Source: Amphibacillus sp. MSJ-3 (GTDB taxonomy: Bacteria > Bacillota > Bacilli > Bacillales > Amphibacillaceae). From it: DNA of 64,000 bases. The stretch is taken from the NCBI RefSeq assembly GCF_018919165.1, contig NZ_JAHLQM010000008.1, positions 1-64,000 of the forward strand, written 5' to 3'. Below, piece after piece: positions 1-7,984 of this stretch; the stretch's first letter is position 1, and each line of letters starts with the position of its first letter. The position numbers and the translations under genes were made by a program. Under the pieces are notes generated by a model. The model searched no databases. It worked only from the letters and a program-made list of their open reading frames with translations, and was not told the DNA's origin.

Positions 1-113
1 CCGGGATTATAAAGTGAGTTATAAATGAGACAAATCATAAAATATTCAAATAAAAATATAGCGTCAATGGTTTCTGTTTTTTTAACTTACCAACGCTATA
101 TATTGTACAACCG

Positions 114-144
114 AAAAAGCCACCCGTGTGAACGGGTGGCTTTT
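114..144. terminator. Bidirectional hairpin terminator
   Basis: AAAAGCCACCCG and its exact complement flank a 6-nt loop, with A and T runs on either side, so it can work in both directions. It sits 12 bp past the stop codon of the minus-strand methyltransferase. Nothing else was recognised in the first 113 bases. Confidence 0.85.
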
Positions 145-155
145 GGTCTTTTAAA

Positions 156-971
156 TTACTTAATCCCAAGACGCATACGGTAGCTAAAGAGAATTTCTTG
201 GCTCTCTCCTCCGAAGGCTTCTTCTACATGTTGTTGAAAGGCGCTGATTGCGTCATGAAGATCATTGGTCCCTAATTTGAGCGCTGTCTGTAATCCGCCT
301 TGGCTTAGAGCGATATTGGCGTATCGGCCTGCATCACATGGTTCCCAATGGTGAAAAACAATTTCTTTAGAAAAAGAAAAAAGTTGAGAATCGCGAATTT
401 GTCGTAGGTGGTCATCTTTATTCCATTTAAATGCTAATTGCTCGCTGGCTGCGAGTTCGGTTATATAGGATTCAGCCTGTTCAATCAGTGCTTGGTAATG
501 TTCTTCTACCTCCATCGTAAAGGAAGGGGGCCAGTCGCAGTCGTAAGCTGCGAAAACTCCGCCAGTGCGTAGAACTCGAGCAAATTCACGCAATGTAGGT
601 TGGGGATCCATCCAGTGAAAGGATTGAGAACAGGTAAGAATATCGACGGAATCTGAGTCGATATCTAGCTGATCTGACATTCCCTTTACAAATCGAAGGT
701 TTTTAGGCTCTTCTTGGGCTTGCCATTGAGCGATCGCCACTTCACGCATCTCATCATTTGGTTCTACGCCAATAATATTATTTGCTTGATTTAACCAGAT
801 GAAGGATGACAATCCGGTTCCGCATCCGACATCTACTACTTGATTGGGCTTATGGGTCAAGTATCTTGTCAGTATTTTAATCATAGTATTTGGTGGGATG
901 GGGCGATTCTGATTGTAAAACTGACTGTAGCCATAAAACCGGTCGATATTATTTTTGCGAATATCCTGCAT
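156..971 (-). CDS. Class I SAM-dependent methyltransferase
   Basis: A 271-residue cytosolic methyltransferase of the Methyltransf_11/UbiE-like type. Motif I, VVDVGCGTGLSS, lies near residues 45-56. It is followed by a loop ending in an acidic residue (IIGVEPNDEM) for the SAM ribose, then DILTCSQSFHWMDP and a VLRTGGVFAAYDCDW segment typical of the fold. The start chosen is ATG at 971, six bases after AAGAGGTG; the upstream in-frame GTG at 980 lies inside that ribosome binding site. The gene is monocistronic with a hairpin after its stop. The acceptor substrate cannot be inferred from the sequence or neighbours. Confidence 0.85.
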   Translation of the reverse strand: MQDIRKNNIDRFYGYSQFYNQNRPIPPNTMIKILTRYLTHKPNQVVDVGCGTGLSSFIWLNQANNIIGVEPNDEMREVAIAQWQAQEEPKNLRFVKGMSDQLDIDSDSVDILTCSQSFHWMDPQPTLREFARVLRTGGVFAAYDCDWPPSFTMEVEEHYQALIEQAESYITELAASEQLAFKWNKDDHLRQIRDSQLFSFSKEIVFHHWEPCDAGRYANIALSQGGLQTALKLGTNDLHDAISAFQQHVEEAFGGESQEILFSYRMRLGIK

Positions 972-1060
972 ATGTTTCACCTCTTATCCTTGTAACAATA
1001 GTTGTTGTCATGATTATAGCACAAACAATTTTTGGCTATATTGAGATATAACTTACAAGT

Positions 1061-1092
1061 CTCCCACTGATTGAAGTTTCACTTTATTAGCT
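1061..1092. repeat. Fragment (3' end) of dispersed intergenic repeat, copy E
   Basis: CTCCCACTGATTGAAGTTTC followed by ACTTTATTAGCT matches the right-hand end of the longer repeat copies at 15916-16165 and 29068-29281. Only this end is present here. The remainder of the 972-1329 gap holds the terminator at 1161-1196 and no recognisable gene. Confidence 0.7.
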
Positions 1093-1160
1093 AGGCTTGG
1101 GCGCACTCTTTTTCTCAATTTGAATAGACCAACCAATCCATCGTGCTCTCATATGGACGG

Positions 1161-1196
1161 AAAAAACCCCACCAAAATATGTTGGTAGGGTTTTGC
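1161..1196 (-). terminator. Rho-independent terminator after lipoprotein gene
   Basis: AAAACCCCACCAA pairs with TTGGTAGGGTTTT. On the minus strand the stem is followed by a six-T run. It lies about 135 bp downstream of the minus-strand lipoprotein stop. Confidence 0.7.
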
Positions 1197-1329
1197 TTTG
1201 AAGCTCCATTTTGAACTGATTTGGGCTATTTTAGTTTGAGGCAAAATGGGCTTTAAAAGCTATTTTTCCTTTAAATAAATGTCTACTGTCTAATTCACCT
1301 TAATGATCACTTGCTCGAGCGCCTAGTGA

Positions 1330-2391
1330 TTATAGGTTATAGTCCAGCACTTTGGAATAGTCAGGGAATGTAAGAAGGTCTTGATGGAAATAATACAATT
1401 GGACATCATCAATCTTATCTTTTTCCACACTAATATAGGCCTTTCCTGTTATCTTATCGCCTTTTTCCAATACACCTTCTGATTCGTATAAATCAATCCA
1501 ATTTCCATCGCTATTAAAATTAAATGTACGAGTTACCATTTCACCATCTATAACCGGGACTGGTAGTGCTTGTTCAATGGTTATAAGGTCATCGATTGTA
1601 TTTTCAATCGTTATGTCGACTACTAATGCTGACATCTGACTTAAGTCAACACTTCCTTGTTCGATGTCAGGGTCTTCCTCAATGTTCACATCATTGATTG
1701 TAGCTTGCAGGCTTCCGTTGTCTTTATAATCGAGTAAATAAATTGGCTCACCAATTTCATATATCCCAATCTGGCTTTCTAGCTCTGATTGTGGAGTGAA
1801 AAATACAACTTCCGGTATATCTTGTGTGATGTTCCATAAGAAGGCGGATGTATATTCATAATTTTCCTCAGTGACAACCGCACCTACTAAGTCTAGTGAA
1901 TCATTTGATTCAAGAATGTAATCATAGGATTCCAATTCATCAGTAAAGAGATCATTTTCAGGATAAGATACATCTACTTCTGTATTGGCTGCTGTATATG
2001 TTGGTAGCAGATCTGATAAGCTAATATCTTCATCACTTATATTTTTTACCGTATAATCAATAAAGGTAACATTTGTATCTTCTTCTATTGAACTGACACG
2101 TTCCTCTACATATTCTATATGATCATCAGCAGGTTCTGTCCATACTTTATTGACCGTTACCTCTGCATCTGCATCGGAGTAATATGTTGTTATAACGAAA
2201 GTTTCACCGATCTCATGATAGAGTTCGTTAGATGCTTCTGCACTTGTATCGTCTTCGCTTGTTGTCGTTTCTTCTCCTGTAGTCTCTGTTGGTGATGTTG
2301 CTTCAGGCGCATCATCTGTGTCTTGTGCGCATGCTGTTATGAATAAGAGTGAAATAATGGACAGCAAAAATAATAGTCGAGTGTACTTCAT
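1330..2391 (-). CDS. Cell-surface lipoprotein of unknown function
   Basis: A 353-residue predicted lipoprotein. A basic N-terminus (MKYTRLL) and hydrophobic stretch end in a lipobox, LLFITAC, after which the cysteine would be lipidated. A 40-residue linker rich in T, E, D and S follows. The remaining ~300 residues look like two similar beta-rich modules, each with a Y-x-I-G-E start (YHEIGETF, YEIGEPIYL) and a hydrophobic-x-D-x-T strand; this resembles the DUF4352/DUF5068-type immunoglobulin-like lipoproteins of Bacilli, but I cannot assign a family with certainty. The start is ATG 2391 after GGAGGG; the in-frame ATG at 2406 lies upstream of that site. No functional partner is adjacent. Confidence 0.75.
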   Translation of the reverse strand: MKYTRLLFLLSIISLLFITACAQDTDDAPEATSPTETTGEETTTSEDDTSAEASNELYHEIGETFVITTYYSDADAEVTVNKVWTEPADDHIEYVEERVSSIEEDTNVTFIDYTVKNISDEDISLSDLLPTYTAANTEVDVSYPENDLFTDELESYDYILESNDSLDLVGAVVTEENYEYTSAFLWNITQDIPEVVFFTPQSELESQIGIYEIGEPIYLLDYKDNGSLQATINDVNIEEDPDIEQGSVDLSQMSALVVDITIENTIDDLITIEQALPVPVIDGEMVTRTFNFNSDGNWIDLYESEGVLEKGDKITGKAYISVEKDKIDDVQLYYFHQDLLTFPDYSKVLDYNL

Positions 2392-2612
2392 CGAGAGTCC
2401 CTCCAATGATTATATTTTTCAGGCGGCATTGTCTTGACTTTGATTTCCGCCATAAGTAGTTAAATACTATATTTTTTGATTCTCCATGTCAATAGACGAT
2501 TTAGTTGATTATACTGAATTTTCTATAAATATCAGTGTTTTTGGCGGTTGAAAATAATTTGAGAATTGGTCTTGTAATGCTCATATGAAAATCTGTTTTT
2601 AGATGTCATAAG

Positions 2613-3950
2613 TTAAACTAGTCCTGATTTTCTTACCATTTGTTGAATCGGATCCCAAACACCGTTGTATGGTGGGGCGTAGCCCAGGTCCAGATCGAGC
2701 AATTGCGGAGTTGTCAGCCCAGCATATAAGGCTGTTGCTAGAACATCAATACGTTTGTCGACACCTTTTTTACCAATTATTTGCCCACCTAATAGTTTGT
2801 GAGTCTCTTTATGATAGAGCAGTTTTAAATGTAATTCTTCTGAGCCTGGGTAGTAACCAGCATGAGTTCTAGCCTCGCTTGCCATCACTTCATATGGTAA
2901 ATTGAGTGCTTTAGCTTCCTTTTCTGATAGACCCGTTCGCCCCAGTGTCAAATCACAAAACTTAATAATCGATGTGCCGACAATGCCGTTAAAGGTCATC
3001 GTGTGACCTGCCATGTTTGCACCTGCGATTCGACCTTGCTTATTTGAAGTTGTCCCGAGCGGAACATGGTCGTTCATTTTTTTAACTCGATTGTAGTGGG
3101 AGGCACAATCTCCTGCGGCATAGATATTTGAAATTGATGTTTCCTGATAAGAGTTCACAATGAGCGCGCCATTTCTCAACATATGAATCCCTGTCTTTTT
3201 TAGAAAATCTGTATTTGGACTTACCCCAATAGCAAGTAAGACTAAATCTGTTTGGTAGCTAGCTTTATCAGTCCTTACTTCCTCTACTTTGTCAGTTCCC
3301 GAAAAGCTTTGGACTGATTCATTTAAAATAATTTCAATCCCTTGTCTTTCAGCTTCATTTTGAATGAACTTGGCCATCTCAGGGTCGAAAATTTCGGCTA
3401 CTTGTGGTTCGCGTTGGATCAGCCTTACCTTAAGCCCCCGTGTATTAAAACTTTCCGCCATTTCAAGACCAATGTAACCACCACCAACGATGGTGACATC
3501 CTTCTTATCATCCGTCAAATCCTCCATTAACTTCTTTGTATCTGTCATTGTTTTAAAGGCATGAATTCCTGGCAAGCCTATTCCTTCCCAGTTTGGCACA
3601 ATTGGATCTGAACCTGTTGCAATAAGTAATCGATCATAAGGCACTCGAAGGGGTTTTTCCGTCTCTAGATCAAGGGCTTCTACTTCCTGTTTTTCAATAT
3701 CAAGTCCGGTCACAGTTGTCTTTATTCTTGCATCAATCCCATATTTGTCTCTAAATTGTTCAACAGTCCTCGCAACAACCTTGTCTATAGATGGGATCAC
3801 TCCGTTGACCACATAAGGTAATCCGCATTGGCCATAAGAATAATCTTCTCCTCGTTCTAGCACGGTAATTTTGGCTGAATCATCTGTACGGTAAATTTCC
3901 ATAGCTGCGCTCATTCCCGCAGCTACCCCACCGATAATGACATATTGCAC
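2613..3950 (-). CDS. cdr: CoA-disulfide reductase / NADH oxidase family flavoprotein
   Basis: A 445-residue pyridine nucleotide-disulfide oxidoreductase. The N-terminus has the FAD dinucleotide fold VIIGGVAAGMSAA. A single redox cysteine, Cys42, lies in GQCGLPY, the pattern of CoA-disulfide reductases and NADH oxidases that use one cysteine rather than a CxxxxC pair. VTIVGGGYIGLEMAE near residue 155 is the NAD(P)H-binding fold, IYAAGDCA is the second FAD motif, and a dimerisation domain closes the protein. Known activities are reduction of CoA disulfide for thiol balance or of oxygen or peroxide; the sequence alone does not separate them. Start is GTG after GGGAGG. Monocistronic; role in oxidative stress is inferred. 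Confidence 0.85.
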   Translation of the reverse strand: MQYVIIGGVAAGMSAAMEIYRTDDSAKITVLERGEDYSYGQCGLPYVVNGVIPSIDKVVARTVEQFRDKYGIDARIKTTVTGLDIEKQEVEALDLETEKPLRVPYDRLLIATGSDPIVPNWEGIGLPGIHAFKTMTDTKKLMEDLTDDKKDVTIVGGGYIGLEMAESFNTRGLKVRLIQREPQVAEIFDPEMAKFIQNEAERQGIEIILNESVQSFSGTDKVEEVRTDKASYQTDLVLLAIGVSPNTDFLKKTGIHMLRNGALIVNSYQETSISNIYAAGDCASHYNRVKKMNDHVPLGTTSNKQGRIAGANMAGHTMTFNGIVGTSIIKFCDLTLGRTGLSEKEAKALNLPYEVMASEARTHAGYYPGSEELHLKLLYHKETHKLLGGQIIGKKGVDKRIDVLATALYAGLTTPQLLDLDLGYAPPYNGVWDPIQQMVRKSGLV

Positions 3951-4202
3951 AATAATTTCCTCCCTTTTAAATAAAGTTTGAAATAGATGTTCATTATCAT
4001 CTATACCCCAATAGAGATTATTTATTTCACACCTTGAATGAAATCAGAGTAAAAGCTTCCTAATTTTGAAGCGCTTTTCTTCAAATAGGGCTTGTTTTTT
4101 AAACGACTAAACCAGGTGCATAGTAAATTACTGTTTGTAAATAATAGTCATATCAGACGCTCGAGATGTTTTGTAAACTCAATGTTAATTTTCTAAAATA
4201 CC

Positions 4203-4232
4203 TTGACGATTATGATCGTATATCGTTACAAT
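4203..4232 (+). promoter_or_regulatory. Likely sigma-A promoter of the phn operon
   Basis: TTGACG (4203-4208) and TACAAT (4227-4232) are separated by 18 bp, about 40 bp before the phnD start. The rest of the gap from 3951 shows no gene. A Pho-type operator could not be identified with confidence. Confidence 0.6.
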
Positions 4233-4273
4233 TCAATTGAGACAAAAGAATTTTATTAGGGGGCAAGAGAATA

Positions 4274-5335
4274 ATGAGGAAATATTTATTGTCTTTCATG
4301 GTATTAGCAGTTATTTCTGTACTTGTAGCATGTGGAGGCACTGATAGCGATAATGGCACATCTGACGATGGAGCATCAGAAGATACAGGGAATGTACAAA
4401 TCGATGAATTAACAATTGGTTTTGTACCTTCAAGAGAACCAGAAGAAATTATTACGGCTACAGAGCCATTAAAAGAGCTTTTAACAAAGGAACTTGCTGA
4501 ACAAGGCTATGATGTAGAGAATGTAGATATTACAGTTGGGACAAACTATGAAGCTGTTGGAGAAGGTCTTTCTGCTGGTACTATAGATGTTGGACTCATC
4601 CCTGGTGGGACATATGTATTATATGATGATGGTGCAGAAGTTGTTTTAACAGCAACTCGTGCAGGCTTAAATAAAGACTCTGATAATGCGAGTGATTGGA
4701 ATGATAACAAGCCTACAGAACCATCAGATGAACAAGTAACTTATTATCGTGCCCTTATTATTGCAGGTCCATCTGAAAAGGGACAAGAATTAGCGGAAAA
4801 AGTAAATAATGGCGAAGAATTGACTTGGGAAGATGTGAATAGCGCTTCTTGGGCTGTTATGTCATCTTCATCTCCAGCGGGTTATATCTATCCAGCAATC
4901 TGGTTGGGCGATAATTTTGATAAGACAATTACTGATCTTGATAATGTCATACAATCAGATTCATATGGAAGTGCTTTTGCCCGTCTAGCTGAAGGAAAAC
5001 AAATTGATGTGCTTGTAACATATGCTGATGCAAGACGTGATAATGAGGACAGTTGGACAAGTGATTTTAACCGTGAAAAATCAATTTGGGAAGAAACAAA
5101 TGTCATTGGGGTAACACCTGGAATTTATAATGATACAGTCAGTGTCAGCAAGAACTCTGATATTATGGATGATGGTTTAAAACAAGCCATTCAACAAGCA
5201 TTCATTAATATCGGAGAAACAGAAGAAGGAAAAGAAGTTATCTCTATCTATAATCACGAAGGCTATCAGATATCAAAAGACTCTGATTATGATGACGAAA
5301 GAACAGCACAAGAGGTTGTAAGAAATCTAAAATAA
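4274..5335 (+). CDS. phnD: Phosphonate/phosphate-type ABC transporter substrate-binding lipoprotein
   Basis: A 353-residue PhnD-family binding protein. The signal peptide ends in LVACGG, with Cys20 as lipid anchor, followed by a short Ser/Asp-rich linker. The mature part opens with LTIGFVPSREPEEI, the usual start of PhnD/PtxB/HtxB-type proteins, and contains GEGLSAGTIDVGLIPGGTYVL and AVMSSSSPAGYIYPAIWL, matching the type 2 periplasmic fold that recognises small phosphorus oxyanions. First gene of phnD-phnC-phnE-phnE. Phosphonate, phosphite or a phosphate ester are all possible ligands, and no C-P lyase or phosphonatase gene lies nearby. Confidence 0.9.
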   Translation: MRKYLLSFMVLAVISVLVACGGTDSDNGTSDDGASEDTGNVQIDELTIGFVPSREPEEIITATEPLKELLTKELAEQGYDVENVDITVGTNYEAVGEGLSAGTIDVGLIPGGTYVLYDDGAEVVLTATRAGLNKDSDNASDWNDNKPTEPSDEQVTYYRALIIAGPSEKGQELAEKVNNGEELTWEDVNSASWAVMSSSSPAGYIYPAIWLGDNFDKTITDLDNVIQSDSYGSAFARLAEGKQIDVLVTYADARRDNEDSWTSDFNREKSIWEETNVIGVTPGIYNDTVSVSKNSDIMDDGLKQAIQQAFINIGETEEGKEVISIYNHEGYQISKDSDYDDERTAQEVVRNLK

Positions 5336-5362
5336 GTTATAAAATCAATGAGGTTGTTCTGG

Positions 5363-5396
5363 ACAGGGTGATTCCTTAAGAGGAAACGATCCCTGT
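5363..5396 (+). other. Stem-loop between phnD and phnC
   Basis: ACAGGG/CCCTGT plus an inner TTCCT/AGGAA helix form an imperfect hairpin shortly after the phnD stop. No strong T-run follows, so it is more likely an RNA-stabilising or partly terminating element that would raise binding-protein over permease expression. That role is an inference. Confidence 0.5.
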
Positions 5397-5436
5397 GGGG
5401 GGCATCCTCATTTTTGATAAGATAGGAGATCCATGG

Positions 5437-6210
5437 ATGATTGAATTTATTAATGTTGAGAAAACATATGGAAATCAGGTAAAGGCACTACAGGAAATTA
5501 ATTTAACAATTGAACAAGGAGAATTTGTTGCCATCATTGGGCTGTCTGGTGCTGGTAAATCAACCTTACTTCGTTGTATTAACCGGATGCATGATATTAC
5601 TGGCGGACAATTAATTGTGGATGATGTTGAGGTCAGTTCTTTAAAGGGCCGTGAAATTCGGGAATTCCGCAAACGGATTGGGATGATCTTCCAATCTTTT
5701 AACCTTGTCACAAGAACAACTGTATTAAAGAACGTCCTAGTTTCCTTGGTTCCAGAACTTCCTTTTTGGCGGAGGTTGACAGGGATATTCTCTAAGGAAG
5801 ATAAAATAAAAGCACTGAGTGCACTAGATCAAGTGGGTATTCTTGATAAGGCATATATCCGTGTGAGTCAATTATCGGGTGGCCAGCAACAACGTGTTGC
5901 ACTAGCACGTACATTAGCACAAAATCCAGATATTATTCTGGCTGATGAACCAATTGCTTCTCTTGATCCCGTTACTTCCAAACAAGTCATGGATGATTTT
6001 AAGCGTATTAATGAGGAGATGAATATTTCTGTCATCATTAATATTCACCATGTTGAAGTAGCCTTGGAGTATGCAGACCGTATCATTGGTATTCGAGATG
6101 GTAAGGTTGTATTCGATGGTAAATCAGAAGAAGTTACAGATGAAATCCTAGATAATATCTATAAAGGCCAAATGGAAAAGAAAACAATGATAGAGGATAA
6201 GGAGGAGTAA
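5437..6210 (+). CDS. phnC: Phosphonate-type ABC transporter ATPase
   Basis: A 257-residue ABC ATPase. Walker A GLSGAGKST lies near residues 35-43, a Q-loop in MIFQSFNL, the signature LSGGQQQR and Walker B IILADEP follow, and a late H-loop histidine is in INIHHVE. GRTTVLKNVLVSLVPELPFWR-type sequence after the Q-loop is characteristic of PhnC. The start is ATG 5437, eight bases after AGGAG; the in-frame GTG at 5395 would add 14 residues and lies inside the upstream hairpin. It works with the two membrane proteins encoded directly downstream (3 bp and about 11 bp gaps). Confidence 0.92.
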   Translation: MIEFINVEKTYGNQVKALQEINLTIEQGEFVAIIGLSGAGKSTLLRCINRMHDITGGQLIVDDVEVSSLKGREIREFRKRIGMIFQSFNLVTRTTVLKNVLVSLVPELPFWRRLTGIFSKEDKIKALSALDQVGILDKAYIRVSQLSGGQQQRVALARTLAQNPDIILADEPIASLDPVTSKQVMDDFKRINEEMNISVIINIHHVEVALEYADRIIGIRDGKVVFDGKSEEVTDEILDNIYKGQMEKKTMIEDKEE

Positions 6211-6213
6211 GCG

Positions 6214-7029
6214 ATGTATGATAAGATTTTCCCTCCGAAGAAGATAGCCCTACCGAACGGAAAAGTCGTTATTGAAAAAAGGTCACCTACCCCTCTTATT
6301 TTGCTTCTACTTCTGATTGGGGTTTATTTTTCGGTACAGTTGACTGGTTTTAGTTTGCCTGTACTATTTGAACGATGGGATCAATTCTTCGTCATTATTT
6401 TAGACATGATCCCGCCTCGATGGGACTATACGTCACATATATGGCAGCCATTACTGGATACAATCAAAATGTCCTTGCTTGGTTCTGTATTGGGTTCACT
6501 TACTGCGATCCCAATTGCCTATCTAGCATCAAATAATATTGTGAAAAACAGAGTCATCGTAGGGATTGCGAGGGTTTTCTTAAGTATATTACGAACGATG
6601 CCAACACTTGTAATGGCACTTATTGCAACCTTTATATTTGGACTAGGGACACTTGCTGGAACGGTTGCTATTTTTCTATTCACAATTGCTTATGTTGGGA
6701 AGTTTTTATATGAGCAGATTGAAAATGTGAACATGGATGCTTTTGAGGCAATGGAATCACTTGGAATGACACGGGTACAGGCATTTCGCTATGCCATTTT
6801 CCCTCAAGTCTTACCGAATTATTTATCTACTTCTCTGTTCTGCTTTGAAGGAAATGTACGTTATGCTTCTATTTTAGGCTATGTAGGTGCTGGTGGGATT
6901 GGATTATTGCTCAATGAAGGCTTAGGCTGGCGTGATTATTCAAGTGTAGGAATGATTCTATTTATGCTTATAATTACCGTCTTTCTTATTGAAAGAGTCA
7001 GTGAACACTTCAGAAAAAGGTTAATCTAA
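6214..7029 (+). CDS. phnE: Phosphonate-type ABC transporter permease (first copy)
   Basis: A 271-residue membrane protein with about six hydrophobic segments. The cytoplasmic coupling (EAA-type) loop EAMESLGMTRVQAFRYAIFP lies near residues 180-200, where the ATPase docks. RTMPTLVMALI and GYVGAGGIGLLLNE are typical PhnE segments. It follows phnC with only a few bases between, and is translationally close to the second permease. With that gene it would form a heterodimeric channel. Confidence 0.9.
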   Translation: MYDKIFPPKKIALPNGKVVIEKRSPTPLILLLLLIGVYFSVQLTGFSLPVLFERWDQFFVIILDMIPPRWDYTSHIWQPLLDTIKMSLLGSVLGSLTAIPIAYLASNNIVKNRVIVGIARVFLSILRTMPTLVMALIATFIFGLGTLAGTVAIFLFTIAYVGKFLYEQIENVNMDAFEAMESLGMTRVQAFRYAIFPQVLPNYLSTSLFCFEGNVRYASILGYVGAGGIGLLLNEGLGWRDYSSVGMILFMLIITVFLIERVSEHFRKRLI

Positions 7030-7040
7030 AGGGGAACAAG

Positions 7041-7850
7041 ATGATGGATACAATTGAAAAACAATTAAAAGTAGCACCTAAGAATAGACGGTATATCATT
7101 GTTGTAACAACGATTTTACTTTTCCTATTTGTATGGTCATTAACAGCGCTCAGTTTTGAGAATATGCAAGAAAGTGGCTGGTCGATTGCCGCTAGTATTC
7201 TCACAGGTATTATCAATCCTGACTTGGAACTATTGCTATCCTTTACTAGTCAAGGTGTTCCGTATTTATTAGTTGAAACAATAGCAATTGCTTTTTTAGG
7301 TACAATTATTGGAGCAATCATGGCAGTACCACTTGCCTTTTTATCTGCATCGAATATCGTGCCAGCACCCGTTGCTTGGTTAACCAGATTATTTCTGATT
7401 ATGGTAAGAACCGTTCCATCTCTTGTGTATGGTTTAATGCTCATTCGGGTAACTGGACCCGGGCCATTTGCAGGGATATTGACAATTGCATTAGTTTCAA
7501 TCGGTATGTTATCGAAATTGTTTGTTGATGCCATTGAGGATCTTGATATTGGCGTTTTAGAATCAATGACCTCGATTGGCTGTACAACATTTGAAAAAAT
7601 ACGCTATGGCATTATCCCGCAATTATTCTCCATGTTTTTATCAATTGTTATTTATAGGTTTGATATGAACTTAAGAGAAGCTTCTATCCTAGGATTAGTT
7701 GGGGCTGGTGGTATTGGAGCCCCCTTGATCTTCGCCATGAATGCTTACCGGTGGAATGAGGTTGGTTCCATCTTAATTGGCCTAGTTATCCTAATCCTAA
7801 TTGTAGAAATATACTCAAACAAAATACGTGGAAAATTGGTACGTGGTTAA
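7041..7850 (+). CDS. phnE: Phosphonate-type ABC transporter permease (second copy)
   Basis: A 269-residue paralogue of the preceding permease with about six membrane segments. The coupling loop is ESMTSIGCTTFEKIRYGIIP, and VRTVPSLVYGLML and GLVGAGGIGAPLI correspond to matching segments of the first copy. The protein begins with a short basic cytoplasmic tail. Two different PhnE genes are common in Firmicutes phosphorus importers. It probably closes the transporter transcript, because a hairpin follows before the nucleotidase gene. Confidence 0.9.
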   Translation: MMDTIEKQLKVAPKNRRYIIVVTTILLFLFVWSLTALSFENMQESGWSIAASILTGIINPDLELLLSFTSQGVPYLLVETIAIAFLGTIIGAIMAVPLAFLSASNIVPAPVAWLTRLFLIMVRTVPSLVYGLMLIRVTGPGPFAGILTIALVSIGMLSKLFVDAIEDLDIGVLESMTSIGCTTFEKIRYGIIPQLFSMFLSIVIYRFDMNLREASILGLVGAGGIGAPLIFAMNAYRWNEVGSILIGLVILILIVEIYSNKIRGKLVRG

Positions 7851-7865
7851 AAAGACTGGAATAAG

Positions 7866-7909
7866 GGGGATAGTTCATGTGTGGGGAAATTCGCATATGA
7901 ACTATTCCC
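7866..7909 (+). other. Hairpin between phnE and the nucleotidase gene
   Basis: GGGGATAGTTCATGTG pairs imperfectly with CATATGAACTATTCCC. The T-run (TTGTTTTTTT) starts only about 12 bases later, so it may be a weak terminator or a read-through attenuator separating the importer genes from the phosphoesterase. Confidence 0.5.
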
Positions 7910-7984
7910 TTTCGCCTATACTTGTTTTTTTAAACTATTTTTATCAATTGATAGGCTCAATTAACAGAATGAAGGAGTTTTATA